This document shows positions 1-8,523 of a stretch of 43,878 nt of DNA, piece by piece. Below the pieces are notes generated by a model, which saw only the letters and a list, made by a program, of their open reading frames with translations, was not told the origin of the DNA and searched no databases. A program made the position numbers and the translations under genes. The stretch is from positions 1 to 43,878 of the forward strand of contig CAJASX010000105.1 of NCBI GenBank assembly GCA_903944725.1, given 5' to 3'. Numbering within the stretch: position 1 is the stretch's first letter; every line of letters starts with the position of its first letter. This DNA comes from an uncultured beta proteobacterium (GTDB lineage: Bacteria; Pseudomonadota; Gammaproteobacteria; Burkholderiales; Burkholderiaceae).

Positions 1-239
1 GCTGCATCTAATGTGCTGCTAACCTCAGCTTGATTACCTAACAAACGCCTCTCACTTAGCTCGCCAGCGGCATAAACCAAAAGGGGACGAATCCGCTTAC
101 CGCCACCTAAGGTGGCATAAAGCATTGCTTGGTGTAACCGTTGTGGCACAGTTTGTGCAACATCTAAATGCTGTACTAACGCAGCCTCAGCCCTTACCGA
201 ATGGGCCTGCATCCACACCTCGAAATTATTCGCACTCAT
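1..239 (-). CDS. ispA: Farnesyl diphosphate synthase, N-terminal part (cut by window start)
   Basis: Polyprenyl synthetase that condenses isopentenyl diphosphate with allylic diphosphates to make farnesyl diphosphate in the cytoplasm. Only the first 79 or so residues are in the window. They start MSANNFEVWMQ and contain the family block GGGKRIRPLL, which binds the substrate diphosphate; the Asp-rich catalytic motifs lie beyond the window edge. The ATG at 239 lies 12 bases after the xseB stop, so the two genes are almost certainly one operon, a common arrangement in proteobacteria. I translated this strand by hand because the gene is truncated. The family call is firm; the exact product chain length is inferred from the xseB neighbour. 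Confidence 0.9.
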   Translation of the reverse strand, partial: MSANNFEVWMQAHSVRAEAALVQHLDVAQTVPQRLHQAMLYATLGGGKRIRPLLVYAAGELSERRLLGNQAEVSSTLDA

Positions 240-251
240 CCGACTGGATCT

Positions 252-485
252 CTAAGCTTCAAAAACGCGTACCTGCTGCTCTACCTGAGTTAACACTGCT
301 TGACAATGTTTTAGCAAAGCAGCACCCCGTTGATAAGCCAACAGGGTCTCTTCTAAAGAAAGCTTGCCAGACTCCATATCAGCGATGAGTTTTTCTAAAT
401 CTTTTAGCGCTTGTTCATAACGTAAATTGGAGTCAATTTTAATCTGAACGACCTCTCCTGCACTAGTAGGTTTTTTTGCGGGCAT
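252..485 (-). CDS. xseB: Exodeoxyribonuclease VII small subunit
   Basis: Small subunit of exonuclease VII, which degrades single-stranded DNA together with the XseA large subunit. The 77-residue product has the family signature: a short helical protein with YEQALKDLEKLIADMESGKL, then SLEETLLAYQRGAALLKHC, and a helical tail. The frame is open to an upstream ATG at 536, but I choose the ATG at 485 because AGGGGAG lies 7-8 bases before it and the length then matches the family (about 80 residues). The upstream 17 codons look like leader. It is followed by ispA 12 bases later. xseA is not in the window. Confidence 0.93.
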   Translation of the reverse strand: MPAKKPTSAGEVVQIKIDSNLRYEQALKDLEKLIADMESGKLSLEETLLAYQRGAALLKHCQAVLTQVEQQVRVFEA

Positions 486-558
486 AGCTTGCTCCCCTAA
501 GCGGAATATGGCAAATAGTGATGGATAAAACTCCATCTTAAAGGCAAAGTAGGGATTT

Positions 559-574
559 CAGCCCAGAATTGGGC
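559..574. repeat. Small inverted repeat upstream of the Rieske gene
   Basis: AGCCCA-GAAT-TGGGCT forms a 6-bp stem with a 4-base loop in the gap between xseB and the divergent Rieske gene. It lies 25 bases before a TATAAT at 599-604. It has no T-tract, so it does not look like an intrinsic terminator; an operator or mRNA structure is possible. Confidence 0.4.
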
Positions 575-598
575 TAGCTACACCCCTAAAGTCATGGG

Positions 599-604
599 TA
601 TAAT
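599..604 (+). promoter_or_regulatory. Candidate -10 element for the Rieske-sseA operon
   Basis: A perfect TATAAT at 599-604. No good -35 hexamer is visible at 16-18 bp spacing. It would give a 5' leader of about 80 bases before the Rieske gene. That leader holds a small hairpin, ATCGA-TTCG-TCGAT at 624-637, and a weaker TTCG-looped one near 659-669. Confidence 0.4.
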
Positions 605-691
605 CCATGCCTTCCTTTCCAATATCGATTCGTCGATGGTTGGATTGGTTGTTCCGCTTAGCTTCGGCTGACTTTTTCGGGGGTGGGGAGA

Positions 692-1801
692 ATGACTAAT
701 CTGGCTACCGCGCAGCAACTTGCGCCGTCCAAACTTCAATTGCCTGTAACGGCATATTTTGACCTTGATTTATATCAACGTGAAATCGAATTGCTATTTA
801 AGCAAGGCCCAGCTTATGTAGGGCACGAATTAATGGTGCCTGAGCTTGGTTCCTATCAAACCTTGCCAGCTGAAAATGAAGGTCGGTTGTTGGTACGAAA
901 TGTTCATGGCGTTGAACTTCTTTCAAATGTTTGTCGCCATCGCCAAGCCCTAATGCTTAATGGCACTGGTCAAGTTGACACCATTGTTTGCCCATTACAT
1001 CGCTGGACCTACGATCTACAAGGCGACCTTTTAGGTGCACCCCATTTTGAAAACAAGCCCTGTCTAAACTTGGGTAAATCACCTTTACAAAATTGGCATG
1101 GTCTCTTATTTGAAGGACCGCGCAATGTTCATGCCGATCTTAATCAACTGGGAGTCGCCGCCAATTTAGATTTCTCTGGTTATCTTCTCGATCATGTTGA
1201 AGTGCATGAGTGCAATTACAACTGGAAAACATTTATCGAGGTTTATCTCGAAGACTACCATGTAGCCCCGTTTCATCCCGGCCTTGGAAAATTTGTTGCT
1301 TGTGAAAATTTACAATGGGAATTTGGCGACTGGCATAGCGTACAAACTGTTGGGATTCATAAAAATCTTAGCACGCCAGGCACCCAAACTTACCGCGACT
1401 GGCATGAAGCAGTCTTACGCTATCACCAGGGCAAGTTACCTCAACATGGTGCAATTTGGCTTACTTACTATCCGAATGTAATGGTTGAATGGTATCCAGG
1501 GGTGTTGTGTATTTCTACTTTACATCCCTTGGGTCCCAATAAAACGCGCAATATTGTCGAGTTTTATTACCCCGAAGAAATTGCTTTATTCGAGCGAGAA
1601 TTTGTCGCCGCAGAACGCGCTGCCTATATGGAAACTTGCCTTGAAGATGATGAGATTGCCGAACGCATGGATGCGGGTCGTGCTGCACTCATGGCTCGGG
1701 GCATCAATGAAGTTGGCCCCTATCAAAGCCCAATGGAAGATGGTATGCAACACTTTCATGAATGGTATCGCCGCACCATGAACTTGGAGAAAAATAAATG
1801 A
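692..1801 (+). CDS. Rieske ring-hydroxylating oxygenase, alpha subunit type
   Basis: Rieske non-haem iron oxygenase of unknown substrate. The N-terminal domain holds the [2Fe-2S] site C81-x-H83 and C100-x2-H103 (numbered from the ATG at 692). The C-terminal catalytic domain holds the iron site in EVYLEDYHVAPFH with H190 and H195, and a late acidic residue near EDGMQHFHEW that fits the third ligand. It is 369 residues, normal for a single-component alpha subunit; no beta subunit, ferredoxin or reductase adjoins it. A GTG at 683 is an alternative start; the GGGGAG at 685-690 is too close to 692 to decide. Its stop overlaps the sulfurtransferase start (ATGA), so the two are translationally coupled. 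Location next to xseB-ispA is, to my knowledge, common in Burkholderiales, which hints at a housekeeping rather than catabolic role. Substrate unknown. Confidence 0.85.
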   Translation: MTNLATAQQLAPSKLQLPVTAYFDLDLYQREIELLFKQGPAYVGHELMVPELGSYQTLPAENEGRLLVRNVHGVELLSNVCRHRQALMLNGTGQVDTIVCPLHRWTYDLQGDLLGAPHFENKPCLNLGKSPLQNWHGLLFEGPRNVHADLNQLGVAANLDFSGYLLDHVEVHECNYNWKTFIEVYLEDYHVAPFHPGLGKFVACENLQWEFGDWHSVQTVGIHKNLSTPGTQTYRDWHEAVLRYHQGKLPQHGAIWLTYYPNVMVEWYPGVLCISTLHPLGPNKTRNIVEFYYPEEIALFEREFVAAERAAYMETCLEDDEIAERMDAGRAALMARGINEVGPYQSPMEDGMQHFHEWYRRTMNLEKNK

Positions 1802-2649
1802 GCCAATCCTTAATTACTGCCAATCAATTAGAAGAGTTACTTAATACTGGCGCCGATGTCTTACTTTGCGACTGTCGCTTTGATCTCACTAACCCTACGG
1901 CAGGTCGGCAGGTCTATCAAATGAGTCACATACCTGGCGCTATTTATGTTGATCTTGATCAGGATTTATCAGGTCCTAAAACGGGGTCCAACGGACGGCA
2001 CCCATTACCGAGCCCTGAAGCTTGGGCAAAAACCCGCCAACGCCTTGGCATTAACTCGCATATTCATGTTGTTGCCTATGACAATCAGGGCTCGGTTTTC
2101 GCTAGCCGTCTCTGGTGGATGCTACGAGCAATTGGTCATGCGCAAGTTCAGGTTTTAGATGGTGGCCTTGATGCCTGGAATGGTGCAATTGGCAGTAAGC
2201 CACGCGAACCGAGCCCTTTAAGTGGTACTCCAGGTGCTGTGCCCTACCAAGATTTAGTACTCGTTGATGAAGTGGTAGCGAACCTTGATACCGGACAATC
2301 TGCGGCGGCGCGCCTTGTTTTAGATGCTCGTGCTCCCGATCGATTTCGTGGAGAAAATGAAACCTTAGATCCTGTTGGTGGACATATTCCCGGTGCCACT
2401 AATCGCTGCTTTAAAGAAAACTTACGGGCCGCCCAATTTAAGACGGCAGATGAGCTTTATCGCGAATTTAGTATTTTGTTAGCGGGTAGATCAGCTAAAA
2501 ACATTATTCACCAATGTGGTTCTGGTGTCACGGCTTGCCATAATCTCTTGGCCATGGAAATCGCTGGTATTACTGGCTCAAAACTCTATGCGGGTAGTTG
2601 GAGTGAATGGTGCGCAGATGCACAACGACCTATTGCGACAACACAATAA
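1798..2649 (+). CDS. sseA: 3-mercaptopyruvate sulfurtransferase (two rhodanese domains)
   Basis: Transfers sulfur from 3-mercaptopyruvate or thiosulfate to thiophilic acceptors through a cysteine persulfide. Two tandem rhodanese domains are visible, roughly residues 5-130 and 150-280. The N-terminal one is inactive (aspartate in VAYDNQGS at the loop position); the C-terminal one carries the active loop CGSGVTAC with C240. The loop sequence CGSGVTA favours mercaptopyruvate over thiosulfate in characterised members. Both domains have the usual HIPGA motif. It overlaps the Rieske gene by 4 bases and has GGAG about 10 bases upstream. Its 3' end overlaps the convergent ZIP transporter gene by 20 bases. 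Family certain; preferred donor inferred. Confidence 0.9.
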   Translation: MSQSLITANQLEELLNTGADVLLCDCRFDLTNPTAGRQVYQMSHIPGAIYVDLDQDLSGPKTGSNGRHPLPSPEAWAKTRQRLGINSHIHVVAYDNQGSVFASRLWWMLRAIGHAQVQVLDGGLDAWNGAIGSKPREPSPLSGTPGAVPYQDLVLVDEVVANLDTGQSAAARLVLDARAPDRFRGENETLDPVGGHIPGATNRCFKENLRAAQFKTADELYREFSILLAGRSAKNIIHQCGSGVTACHNLLAMEIAGITGSKLYAGSWSEWCADAQRPIATTQ

Positions 2650-3406
2650 CAACCCCAATACCGCAACCGATCAAAACAATTTGCCGCAAGGATTCTCGCC
2701 AATGGGGACGGCGGTGCATTTGGGGAATTAAATCACTCACGGCAATATAAATAAAACTACTCGATGCAATTACCAAGAGGTAAGGCATGATGTGGTGCGC
2801 ACGCTCTAAAAAAAAGTAAGCCAATACGCCGCCTAGCACGGCTAAGGAGCTGCTAATTAAGTTATATAGCAAAGCACGGGCTTTAGAAAAGCCGGCATTA
2901 AGCAAGACAATAAAATCGCCTACTTCTTGCGGAATTTCATGGGCAATGATCGCTAATGCGGTAAAAATACCAACTTGCATGTTCACCATAAAAGCAGCCG
3001 CGATGAGTACCCCATCAACAAAATTGTGTAAGCCATCGCCAACTAAAATCGTCCATCCACTACTACCAGCAATTTCGGCATCGTGACCTTGATGGTGATG
3101 ATGCCCATCACCTTCATGATGATGACTGTGCCGTAATAAAGCAACTTTTTCCAATAAAAAGAAACCCAATAAACCCATTAATAAGGCAGCAAATAAGGTG
3201 GCTGGATTACTGTTTGGCATTTCAAATGCTTCTGGCAAAGAATGTAAAAATGCAGTGGCTAGTAAAATGCCAACTGAAAAACTCACCATGGTGTCGATCA
3301 TCTTGCTTAAAAACCCTAAAGACAAACTCGCCGCGATCAAGATACTAGCTAAGCCCGCTAAAGTGGTAACCGCAATGATGAGTTGTAGAGTACTTAAAGC
3401 ATTCAT
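2630..3406 (-). CDS. ZIP family metal cation transporter
   Basis: Inner membrane divalent metal (zinc or iron) importer of the ZIP family, 258 residues with about eight hydrophobic segments. The metal path is visible: HNFVDGVLIAAAF in the fourth segment and HEIPQEVGDFIVLL in the fifth. A histidine-rich cytoplasmic loop between segments three and four, starting RHSHHHEGDGHHHH, is the typical metal-sensing loop. The start overlaps the stop of the upstream dienelactone hydrolase gene by 4 bases (ATGA) and there is no separate Shine-Dalgarno, so translation is probably coupled. The 3' end overlaps sseA tail to tail. Metal specificity cannot be read from sequence. Confidence 0.9.
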   Translation of the reverse strand: MNALSTLQLIIAVTTLAGLASILIAASLSLGFLSKMIDTMVSFSVGILLATAFLHSLPEAFEMPNSNPATLFAALLMGLLGFFLLEKVALLRHSHHHEGDGHHHHQGHDAEIAGSSGWTILVGDGLHNFVDGVLIAAAFMVNMQVGIFTALAIIAHEIPQEVGDFIVLLNAGFSKARALLYNLISSSLAVLGGVLAYFFLERAHHIMPYLLVIASSSFIYIAVSDLIPQMHRRPHWRESLRQIVLIGCGIGVVIVLSQ

Positions 3407-4284
3407 GCAACACCGTATTGCTTAAACCAAGCAAGGCATTTATCCCAACCATCTTTAGCTGGGCCAGCGCGATACGATTCACGATAGTCGGCATGAAACG
3501 CATGTGGAGTATCGGGATAGACTTCAATCCGTGAGGTTTTCGCCGCCGCATTTGCAGCTGCGGCTGCAGTTAAAGCCATGCGCATTTTTTCCACTGTCTC
3601 TAAAGGAATGCCAGTATCTGCACCGCCATATAAACCGAGAACCGGTGCTTTTAATTCAGCAGCAATATCAACTGGATTACGTGGACTGTTTGGAGTGGGT
3701 ACCCCTACTAAACGACCATACCAAGCAACGCCAGCGCGCACTTCTGGCAAAGTAGCGGCGAGCCAGGTAATGCGACCACCCCAACAAAACCCGGTAACAC
3801 CAACCCGCTTTACATCGCCACCGTGGGCTCCCGCCCATGCTATAGCCGCTTTAATATCAGCCAATACTTCTGCGTCAGGTGTCTTAGCAATAATATTGCT
3901 CTGAATTTCAGCGATAGTTCCAAAGGTATTGGGATCGCCAGCACGGGCAAAAAACTCTGGGGCAATCGCTAGGTATCCAAGTTTGGCAAAACGCCGCGCG
4001 ACATCAGCGATATGTTCGTGGACGCCAAAAATTTCACTAGTCACAATCACAATCGGTAAAGGCCTAGTAGCTTTGCTTGGGCGGACGACATAAAGTGGCA
4101 CCTTAGCATTAGCAACTGTAATCGTTTGCTCGCTGGCTTCAATTCCAGTAAAGTCTGTTTGAATTGCTGCCGCTAATAGGGGCTGCGATGCGGTCACAAA
4201 ACCGACTCCCAAACCACTAATAGATACAGCAGAAACCGCTGAAGCTACTGAAGTTTGCATAAATTGCCGCCGTTTATTTTGCAT
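3403..4284 (-). CDS. Dienelactone hydrolase family protein with Tat signal
   Basis: Alpha/beta hydrolase of the dienelactone hydrolase family, 293 residues. The catalytic triad is visible: C167 in GVTGFCWGG, D223 in YGGADTGIP, and H261 in TPHAFHADYR. The N-terminus RRQFMQTSVAS followed by a hydrophobic alanine-rich stretch to about residue 40 is a twin-arginine export signal, so the folded enzyme is probably periplasmic. AAGGAGA lies 4-5 bases before the ATG, which fixes the start. The ZIP transporter gene follows with a 4-base overlap. Classical dienelactone hydrolases act in the cytoplasm in chloroaromatic breakdown, and no such pathway is near, so the true substrate is open. Confidence 0.88.
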   Translation of the reverse strand: MQNKRRQFMQTSVASAVSAVSISGLGVGFVTASQPLLAAAIQTDFTGIEASEQTITVANAKVPLYVVRPSKATRPLPIVIVTSEIFGVHEHIADVARRFAKLGYLAIAPEFFARAGDPNTFGTIAEIQSNIIAKTPDAEVLADIKAAIAWAGAHGGDVKRVGVTGFCWGGRITWLAATLPEVRAGVAWYGRLVGVPTPNSPRNPVDIAAELKAPVLGLYGGADTGIPLETVEKMRMALTAAAAANAAAKTSRIEVYPDTPHAFHADYRESYRAGPAKDGWDKCLAWFKQYGVA

Positions 4285-4328
4285 TATCTCTCCTTAAATT
4301 TCGTTACCAACTATCTTGATCCATCTAC

Positions 4329-7067
4329 TTAATGTGCCTCTTCCCAGTTATTACCCACACCAATACTCACTACAAGTGGCACACGCAATTGTGCCACTGA
4401 GCCCATTAAACTCGGCAAAGCCTCACGTAAACGATCTACCTCGGCAAATGGCGCATCGAATATCAATTCATCATGTACCTGCAAAAGCATGCGGGTTTGT
4501 AATTGTTCTTTTTCAATCCATTGCTGTACCGCAATCATTGCTAATTTAATTAAATCGGCAGCAGTACCTTGCATTGGCGCATTAATTGCTGCGCGTTCGG
4601 CACCCTGTCTTCGTGGACCCGAACTTTTAATTTCGGGTAACCATAAGCGCCGACCAAAAACAGTTTCTACATAGCCACTATCTCGCGCCTCAAGTCTTGT
4701 CCGCTCCATATATTGCGCCACCCCAGGATAGCGCTCAAAATAAGTGTCAATGTATTTTTGCGCTGCTGCCCTCTCAATGCCTAGATTACCTGCTAAACCA
4801 AAGGCACTCATGCCATAAATTAAACCAAAGTTAATCACCTTGGCATAACGCCGTTGCTCAGCGGTAACCGCATCCAAGGCAATACCAAATATTTCTGCAG
4901 CGGTGGCTTGATGCACATCTAAGCCAGCAGCAAAAGCAGCGAGTAAGTTTTCATCTTGCGCAATATGCGCCATGATGCGCAATTCAATTTGGGAGTAATC
5001 AGCAGAAACTAGCTTGCAACCTTCGGCAGCAACAAAAGCTTCCCGAATACGCCGACCCTCTTCAGTACGCACTGGAATATTTTGTAAATTAGGTTCACTC
5101 GAGGCCAGACGGCCGGTGACGGCTACTGCTTGAGAAAAATTAGTATGCACCCTTCCTGTTTTAGGGTTTACCATGCGCGGTAATTTTTCAATATATGTCG
5201 ACATCAACTTAGCTAAGCTGCGGTAATCCAAAATACGTGCAGGTAAAGGATAATCTTCAGCCAATTTTTGCAAAACTTCTTCATCGGTTGATGGTGCGCC
5301 TGCCGGCGTTTTTTTAATCACGGGTAATTGCAACTGGCCAAATAAAATCTCGCCAATTTGTTTGGGTGACTGAATGTTAAATGGTTGCCCTGCTAGTTTG
5401 TGAATTTCTGTCTCAAGGGATAACAACCGTTTACCCACCGTTAATCCTTGCTTGGCCAACAACTCGGTATCAACTTTAATACCATTGCTTTCCATAATGC
5501 CCAGCACGCGCATCGCCGGTAACTCGATTTGCTGATACACGTAGCGAAGTCCTGAATTTTCAGCAATTTGGGGCCATAAAAATTGATGTAAACGCAAGGT
5601 AATATCTGCATCTTCAGCGGCATAATGGCAAGCCGTAGCTAAATCGACTTGGTCAAAGCCAATTTGATGAACGCCCTTGCCGCAGACTTCTTCATAGCGA
5701 ATGGTTTTTGTGCCTAAATGCCGTTCAGCCATGCTATCCATATTGTGGGGTAAGTGCGATTCTAATACATAGGATTCAAGCAAAGTGTCAAATGCAATTC
5801 CCTGTAAGGTAATGCCATAGTTAGCAAAAATATGGGCATCGTATTTCAGGTTCTGCCCTACCTTAGCTTTGCTTGCATCTTCTAGCCAAGGTAATAAACG
5901 CTCTAATACCCACGCACGATCGAGTTGGGTTTCGCCAGTGCGATGCGCAACTGGTATATAGCAAGCCTCACCCGCCTCTACCGAAAAAGAAATTCCTACA
6001 AGCTCTGCTGCTAGCGCATCTAAACCAGTCGTTTCTGTGTCGACTGCAACAAGTTGAGCTTGTTGAAGCTTTGCTAACCAACGTTCAAAATTGGCCTCAT
6101 CGACCACACAATCGTACTGACTTTGCAAAACATTGGCACGTACTGCAGTAGTTGTTGCCACCACACCCTCAGCAAGTTCGAGTGCTTCCCCACCTGACTT
6201 GCCAGCATCATTGGCGACCTCTCTTAACCATGTTTTAAAAGCATAGCGCTCAAATAACTCGCGTAATTTTGGTGCATCTTCTGCAGCAGCATGCAAGTCA
6301 TCTAAACTGGGTAAGTGGGGCGAAAGATCGCAGTCGGTTTTAATGGTGAGCAATTCTCGCGCCCGCAATAACCAAGGCAAGCTAGCGCGTAAATTTTCGC
6401 CAACTACACCTTTGACCAACTCGGCTGAAGCCATTAAATTATCTAAATCACCAAACTCAGTTAACCACTTGTTGGCAGTCTTAGGGCCTGCTTTGGGAAC
6501 CCCGGGTACGTTATCTACACTATCACCAACAATTGTGAGGTAATCGACGATGCGCTCAGGCGGAACACCAAATTTATTAATTACACCAGCAATATTTAGG
6601 CTTTCATTGGTCATCGTGTTAATTAATGAGACCGAAGAATTGACTAATTGAGCTAAATCTTTATCGCCAGTTGAAATAATCGTTTCCCAACCAGCTGCAC
6701 TTGCTTGGGTCGCCAAAGTACCAATTACATCATCAGCTTCAACACCTGAAACCATCAAGATAGGCCAACCCATGGCCCGGACCATCGCATGAATTGGTTC
6801 AATTTGTTTTACCAAATCTTCGGGCATCGGTGAGCGATTTGCCTTGTACTGGTCATACATCTCATCGCGAAAAGTTTTACCCTTGGCATCGAAGACGCAG
6901 GCTATATGATCGGCAGCAATATCTGTTCGGGCCCGCCGCAGCATATTGACCATGCCATAAATAGCCCCAGTTGGCTCACCAGCCCCATTACGTAAATCGG
7001 GCATGGCGTGAAAAGCCCGGTATAGGTAGCTAGAACCATCGATTAATAGGAGTCTATGTTTAGTCAT
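4329..7067 (-). CDS. polA: DNA polymerase I
   Basis: Repair and Okazaki-fragment polymerase with all three activities. The N-terminal 5'-3' exonuclease starts LLLIDGSSYLYRAFHAMP and continues to about residue 290. The 3'-5' proofreading domain is intact, with DTETTGL near residue 350 carrying the metal-binding Asp and Glu. The polymerase domain shows motif A SADYSQIELR, motif B RRYAKVINFGLIYGM and motif C QVHDELIFD near residue 863. Length from the ATG at 7067 is 912 residues, close to the E. coli enzyme (928). A TTG at 7082 would add five residues but has no support. There is no Shine-Dalgarno; a TACGAT hexamer ends 6 bases before the ATG, suggesting a leaderless message. Divergent from the DUF2782-thrB cassette. 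Confidence 0.97.
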   Translation of the reverse strand: MTKHRLLLIDGSSYLYRAFHAMPDLRNGAGEPTGAIYGMVNMLRRARTDIAADHIACVFDAKGKTFRDEMYDQYKANRSPMPEDLVKQIEPIHAMVRAMGWPILMVSGVEADDVIGTLATQASAAGWETIISTGDKDLAQLVNSSVSLINTMTNESLNIAGVINKFGVPPERIVDYLTIVGDSVDNVPGVPKAGPKTANKWLTEFGDLDNLMASAELVKGVVGENLRASLPWLLRARELLTIKTDCDLSPHLPSLDDLHAAAEDAPKLRELFERYAFKTWLREVANDAGKSGGEALELAEGVVATTTAVRANVLQSQYDCVVDEANFERWLAKLQQAQLVAVDTETTGLDALAAELVGISFSVEAGEACYIPVAHRTGETQLDRAWVLERLLPWLEDASKAKVGQNLKYDAHIFANYGITLQGIAFDTLLESYVLESHLPHNMDSMAERHLGTKTIRYEEVCGKGVHQIGFDQVDLATACHYAAEDADITLRLHQFLWPQIAENSGLRYVYQQIELPAMRVLGIMESNGIKVDTELLAKQGLTVGKRLLSLETEIHKLAGQPFNIQSPKQIGEILFGQLQLPVIKKTPAGAPSTDEEVLQKLAEDYPLPARILDYRSLAKLMSTYIEKLPRMVNPKTGRVHTNFSQAVAVTGRLASSEPNLQNIPVRTEEGRRIREAFVAAEGCKLVSADYSQIELRIMAHIAQDENLLAAFAAGLDVHQATAAEIFGIALDAVTAEQRRYAKVINFGLIYGMSAFGLAGNLGIERAAAQKYIDTYFERYPGVAQYMERTRLEARDSGYVETVFGRRLWLPEIKSSGPRRQGAERAAINAPMQGTAADLIKLAMIAVQQWIEKEQLQTRMLLQVHDELIFDAPFAEVDRLREALPSLMGSVAQLRVPLVVSIGVGNNWEEAH

Positions 7068-7073
7068 ACCGCA

Positions 7074-7079
7074 ATCGTA
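7074..7079 (-). promoter_or_regulatory. Candidate -10 element of polA (leaderless)
   Basis: TACGAT read on the minus strand ends 6 bases before the polA ATG (7067), which places the expected transcription start at the A of the ATG. TTGTGA, with a somewhat long spacer of about 19 bases, could be the -35. Four of six bases match the -10 consensus. Confidence 0.4.
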
Positions 7080-7120
7080 CAATCTAGTTGCCTAACACTC
7101 ACAAATAGAGGATTTTAAAG

Positions 7121-7528
7121 ATGCGCCAACTTTGCTTGACCCGCCTTCTAGCAAGCTTGGCATGCCTTTTAGGCTTTTTCTATGGTAGCCTGGTTTTGGC
7201 TCCCAAGTCGGTTCTAGCGCAAACCAGCAATCTGCAAGCGCTTAGCCCAGAGGATCTTCAACAAATTAATGGTCGCCCCCACTCGCCCAGCAGCAAAGTC
7301 TCAAACAAGACGAATGGCAAGGTAAACCACCAACCCTCTTTTACGCATACCAGCTCAAATGGCACGCAAATTACGGAATATCGAGATGCATATAGCCCTA
7401 CTAGTGTTCAGGTTAAAGGCTCATTAGGCGTCTACGACATGTCTCACCCCTCTTCTTTGATGCCGGGCGCACGTGAGCCAGCTACCACCATTCTCAGCGT
7501 ACCTAGCTTGAGTCTACCGCTGCAATAA
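7121..7528 (+). CDS. DUF2782-like secreted protein
   Basis: Small exported protein of 135 residues with a signal peptide: basic start MRQLCLTR, hydrophobic core LLASLACLLGFFYGS, and a likely cleavage after VLAQ around residue 34. The central block NGTQITEYRDAYSPTSVQVK resembles the DUF2782 core (a charged EYRD followed by a V-rich strand). The rest is Ser, Pro and Asn rich and probably disordered. AGAGGA lies 8 bases before the ATG. It sits between polA and thrB, where DUF2782 genes are commonly found in betaproteobacteria, and ends 14 bases before thrB, so the genes are probably cotranscribed. Function unknown; the family assignment is moderately secure. Confidence 0.75.
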   Translation: MRQLCLTRLLASLACLLGFFYGSLVLAPKSVLAQTSNLQALSPEDLQQINGRPHSPSSKVSNKTNGKVNHQPSFTHTSSNGTQITEYRDAYSPTSVQVKGSLGVYDMSHPSSLMPGAREPATTILSVPSLSLPLQ

Positions 7529-7542
7529 ATTGGTTTTAGATT

Positions 7543-8523
7543 ATGGCCGTTTATACCCCACTTAGCCTCACTGAAATTGCACCCTGGTTCGAGCGCGAAT
7601 TTTCGCTTGGCAAGGCAATCGATTTAAGGGGCATCCATGGGGGTATCGAAAATTCTAATTTTTTTCTTGATACAGCACAAGCAGGGCAAACTCAGGAATA
7701 TGTCCTAACGATTTTTGAGCGCTTAACTGCTGCGCAGTTACCCTACTATCTCGAACTAATGTTACACCTCGCCAATAAAGGTATTCCAGTACCTAAGCCA
7801 ATTGCCAATCGCGCCGGAGAAATTCTTTTTACCCTTCATGACAAACCTGCCGCCATTGTGACTAAATTACCAGGTCAATCTTACTTGCAGCCCTCTAACG
7901 AAAACTGTGCGATGGTTGGTGCGATGCTGGCCAAGATGCATTTGGCTGGGGTAGATTTTCAGACTGAGCAAGCAAATTTGCGTAGCATCGCTTGGTGGCG
8001 CCAAATTGCTCCTGCTGTACTGCCCCATCTTTCGGCCACCCAACAAACTCTTTTAAATAGCGAGTTGCAATTTCAAGAGGCATTCTTTGCGAGCGCCGAT
8101 TATGGGCAACTACCTCAGGGTGCTAGTCATTGCGATTTATTTCGCGATAACGTACTTTTTGTCGAGCGACAGCAGCAAACACAGTTGGGTGGCTTGTTTG
8201 ATTTTTACTTTGCGGGTACCGATAAATGGTTATTTGATCTAGCTGTTACCGTCAACGATTGGTGCCTTACCGAAAACCACATCGATTTAGATGGGCAGCG
8301 CCTCACTGCACTGATCAATGCCTATCAAACTATTCGCCCCTTGGGTGCAGGCGAAAAGCGCAGTTGGTCTGCTATGCTTCGTGCAGCCGCATTACGCTTT
8401 TGGATTTCGCGCTTATGGGATTTTTATTTACCCCGCAGCGCGCAAATGCTCACCGCACACAACCCTAACCATTTTGAGGCGATCTTAGAAAGTCGTCGCA
8501 AGCAAAAAAATAATCCCTTATGA
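7543..8523 (+). CDS. thrB: Homoserine kinase (ThrB type II, APH-like fold)
   Basis: Phosphorylates homoserine in threonine synthesis. The 326-residue protein belongs to the aminoglycoside phosphotransferase-like homoserine kinases, not the GHMP family. Visible motifs are IHGGIENSNFFL near residue 30 (nucleotide loop), the catalytic loop GASHCDLFRDNVLF around residue 190, and the metal-binding GLFDFYFAGTDKWLFDLA just after. It lies 14 bases downstream of the DUF2782 gene and overlaps the next gene by 4 bases (ATGA). There is no clear Shine-Dalgarno, so it may depend on upstream translation. Threonine synthase is not in the window. Confidence 0.93.
   Translation: MAVYTPLSLTEIAPWFEREFSLGKAIDLRGIHGGIENSNFFLDTAQAGQTQEYVLTIFERLTAAQLPYYLELMLHLANKGIPVPKPIANRAGEILFTLHDKPAAIVTKLPGQSYLQPSNENCAMVGAMLAKMHLAGVDFQTEQANLRSIAWWRQIAPAVLPHLSATQQTLLNSELQFQEAFFASADYGQLPQGASHCDLFRDNVLFVERQQQTQLGGLFDFYFAGTDKWLFDLAVTVNDWCLTENHIDLDGQRLTALINAYQTIRPLGAGEKRSWSAMLRAAALRFWISRLWDFYLPRSAQMLTAHNPNHFEAILESRRKQKNNPL

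Noticed and set aside
486-536. A 17-residue N-terminal extension of xseB.
   Set aside because: AGGGGAG before the ATG at 485 and the family length both support the shorter form.
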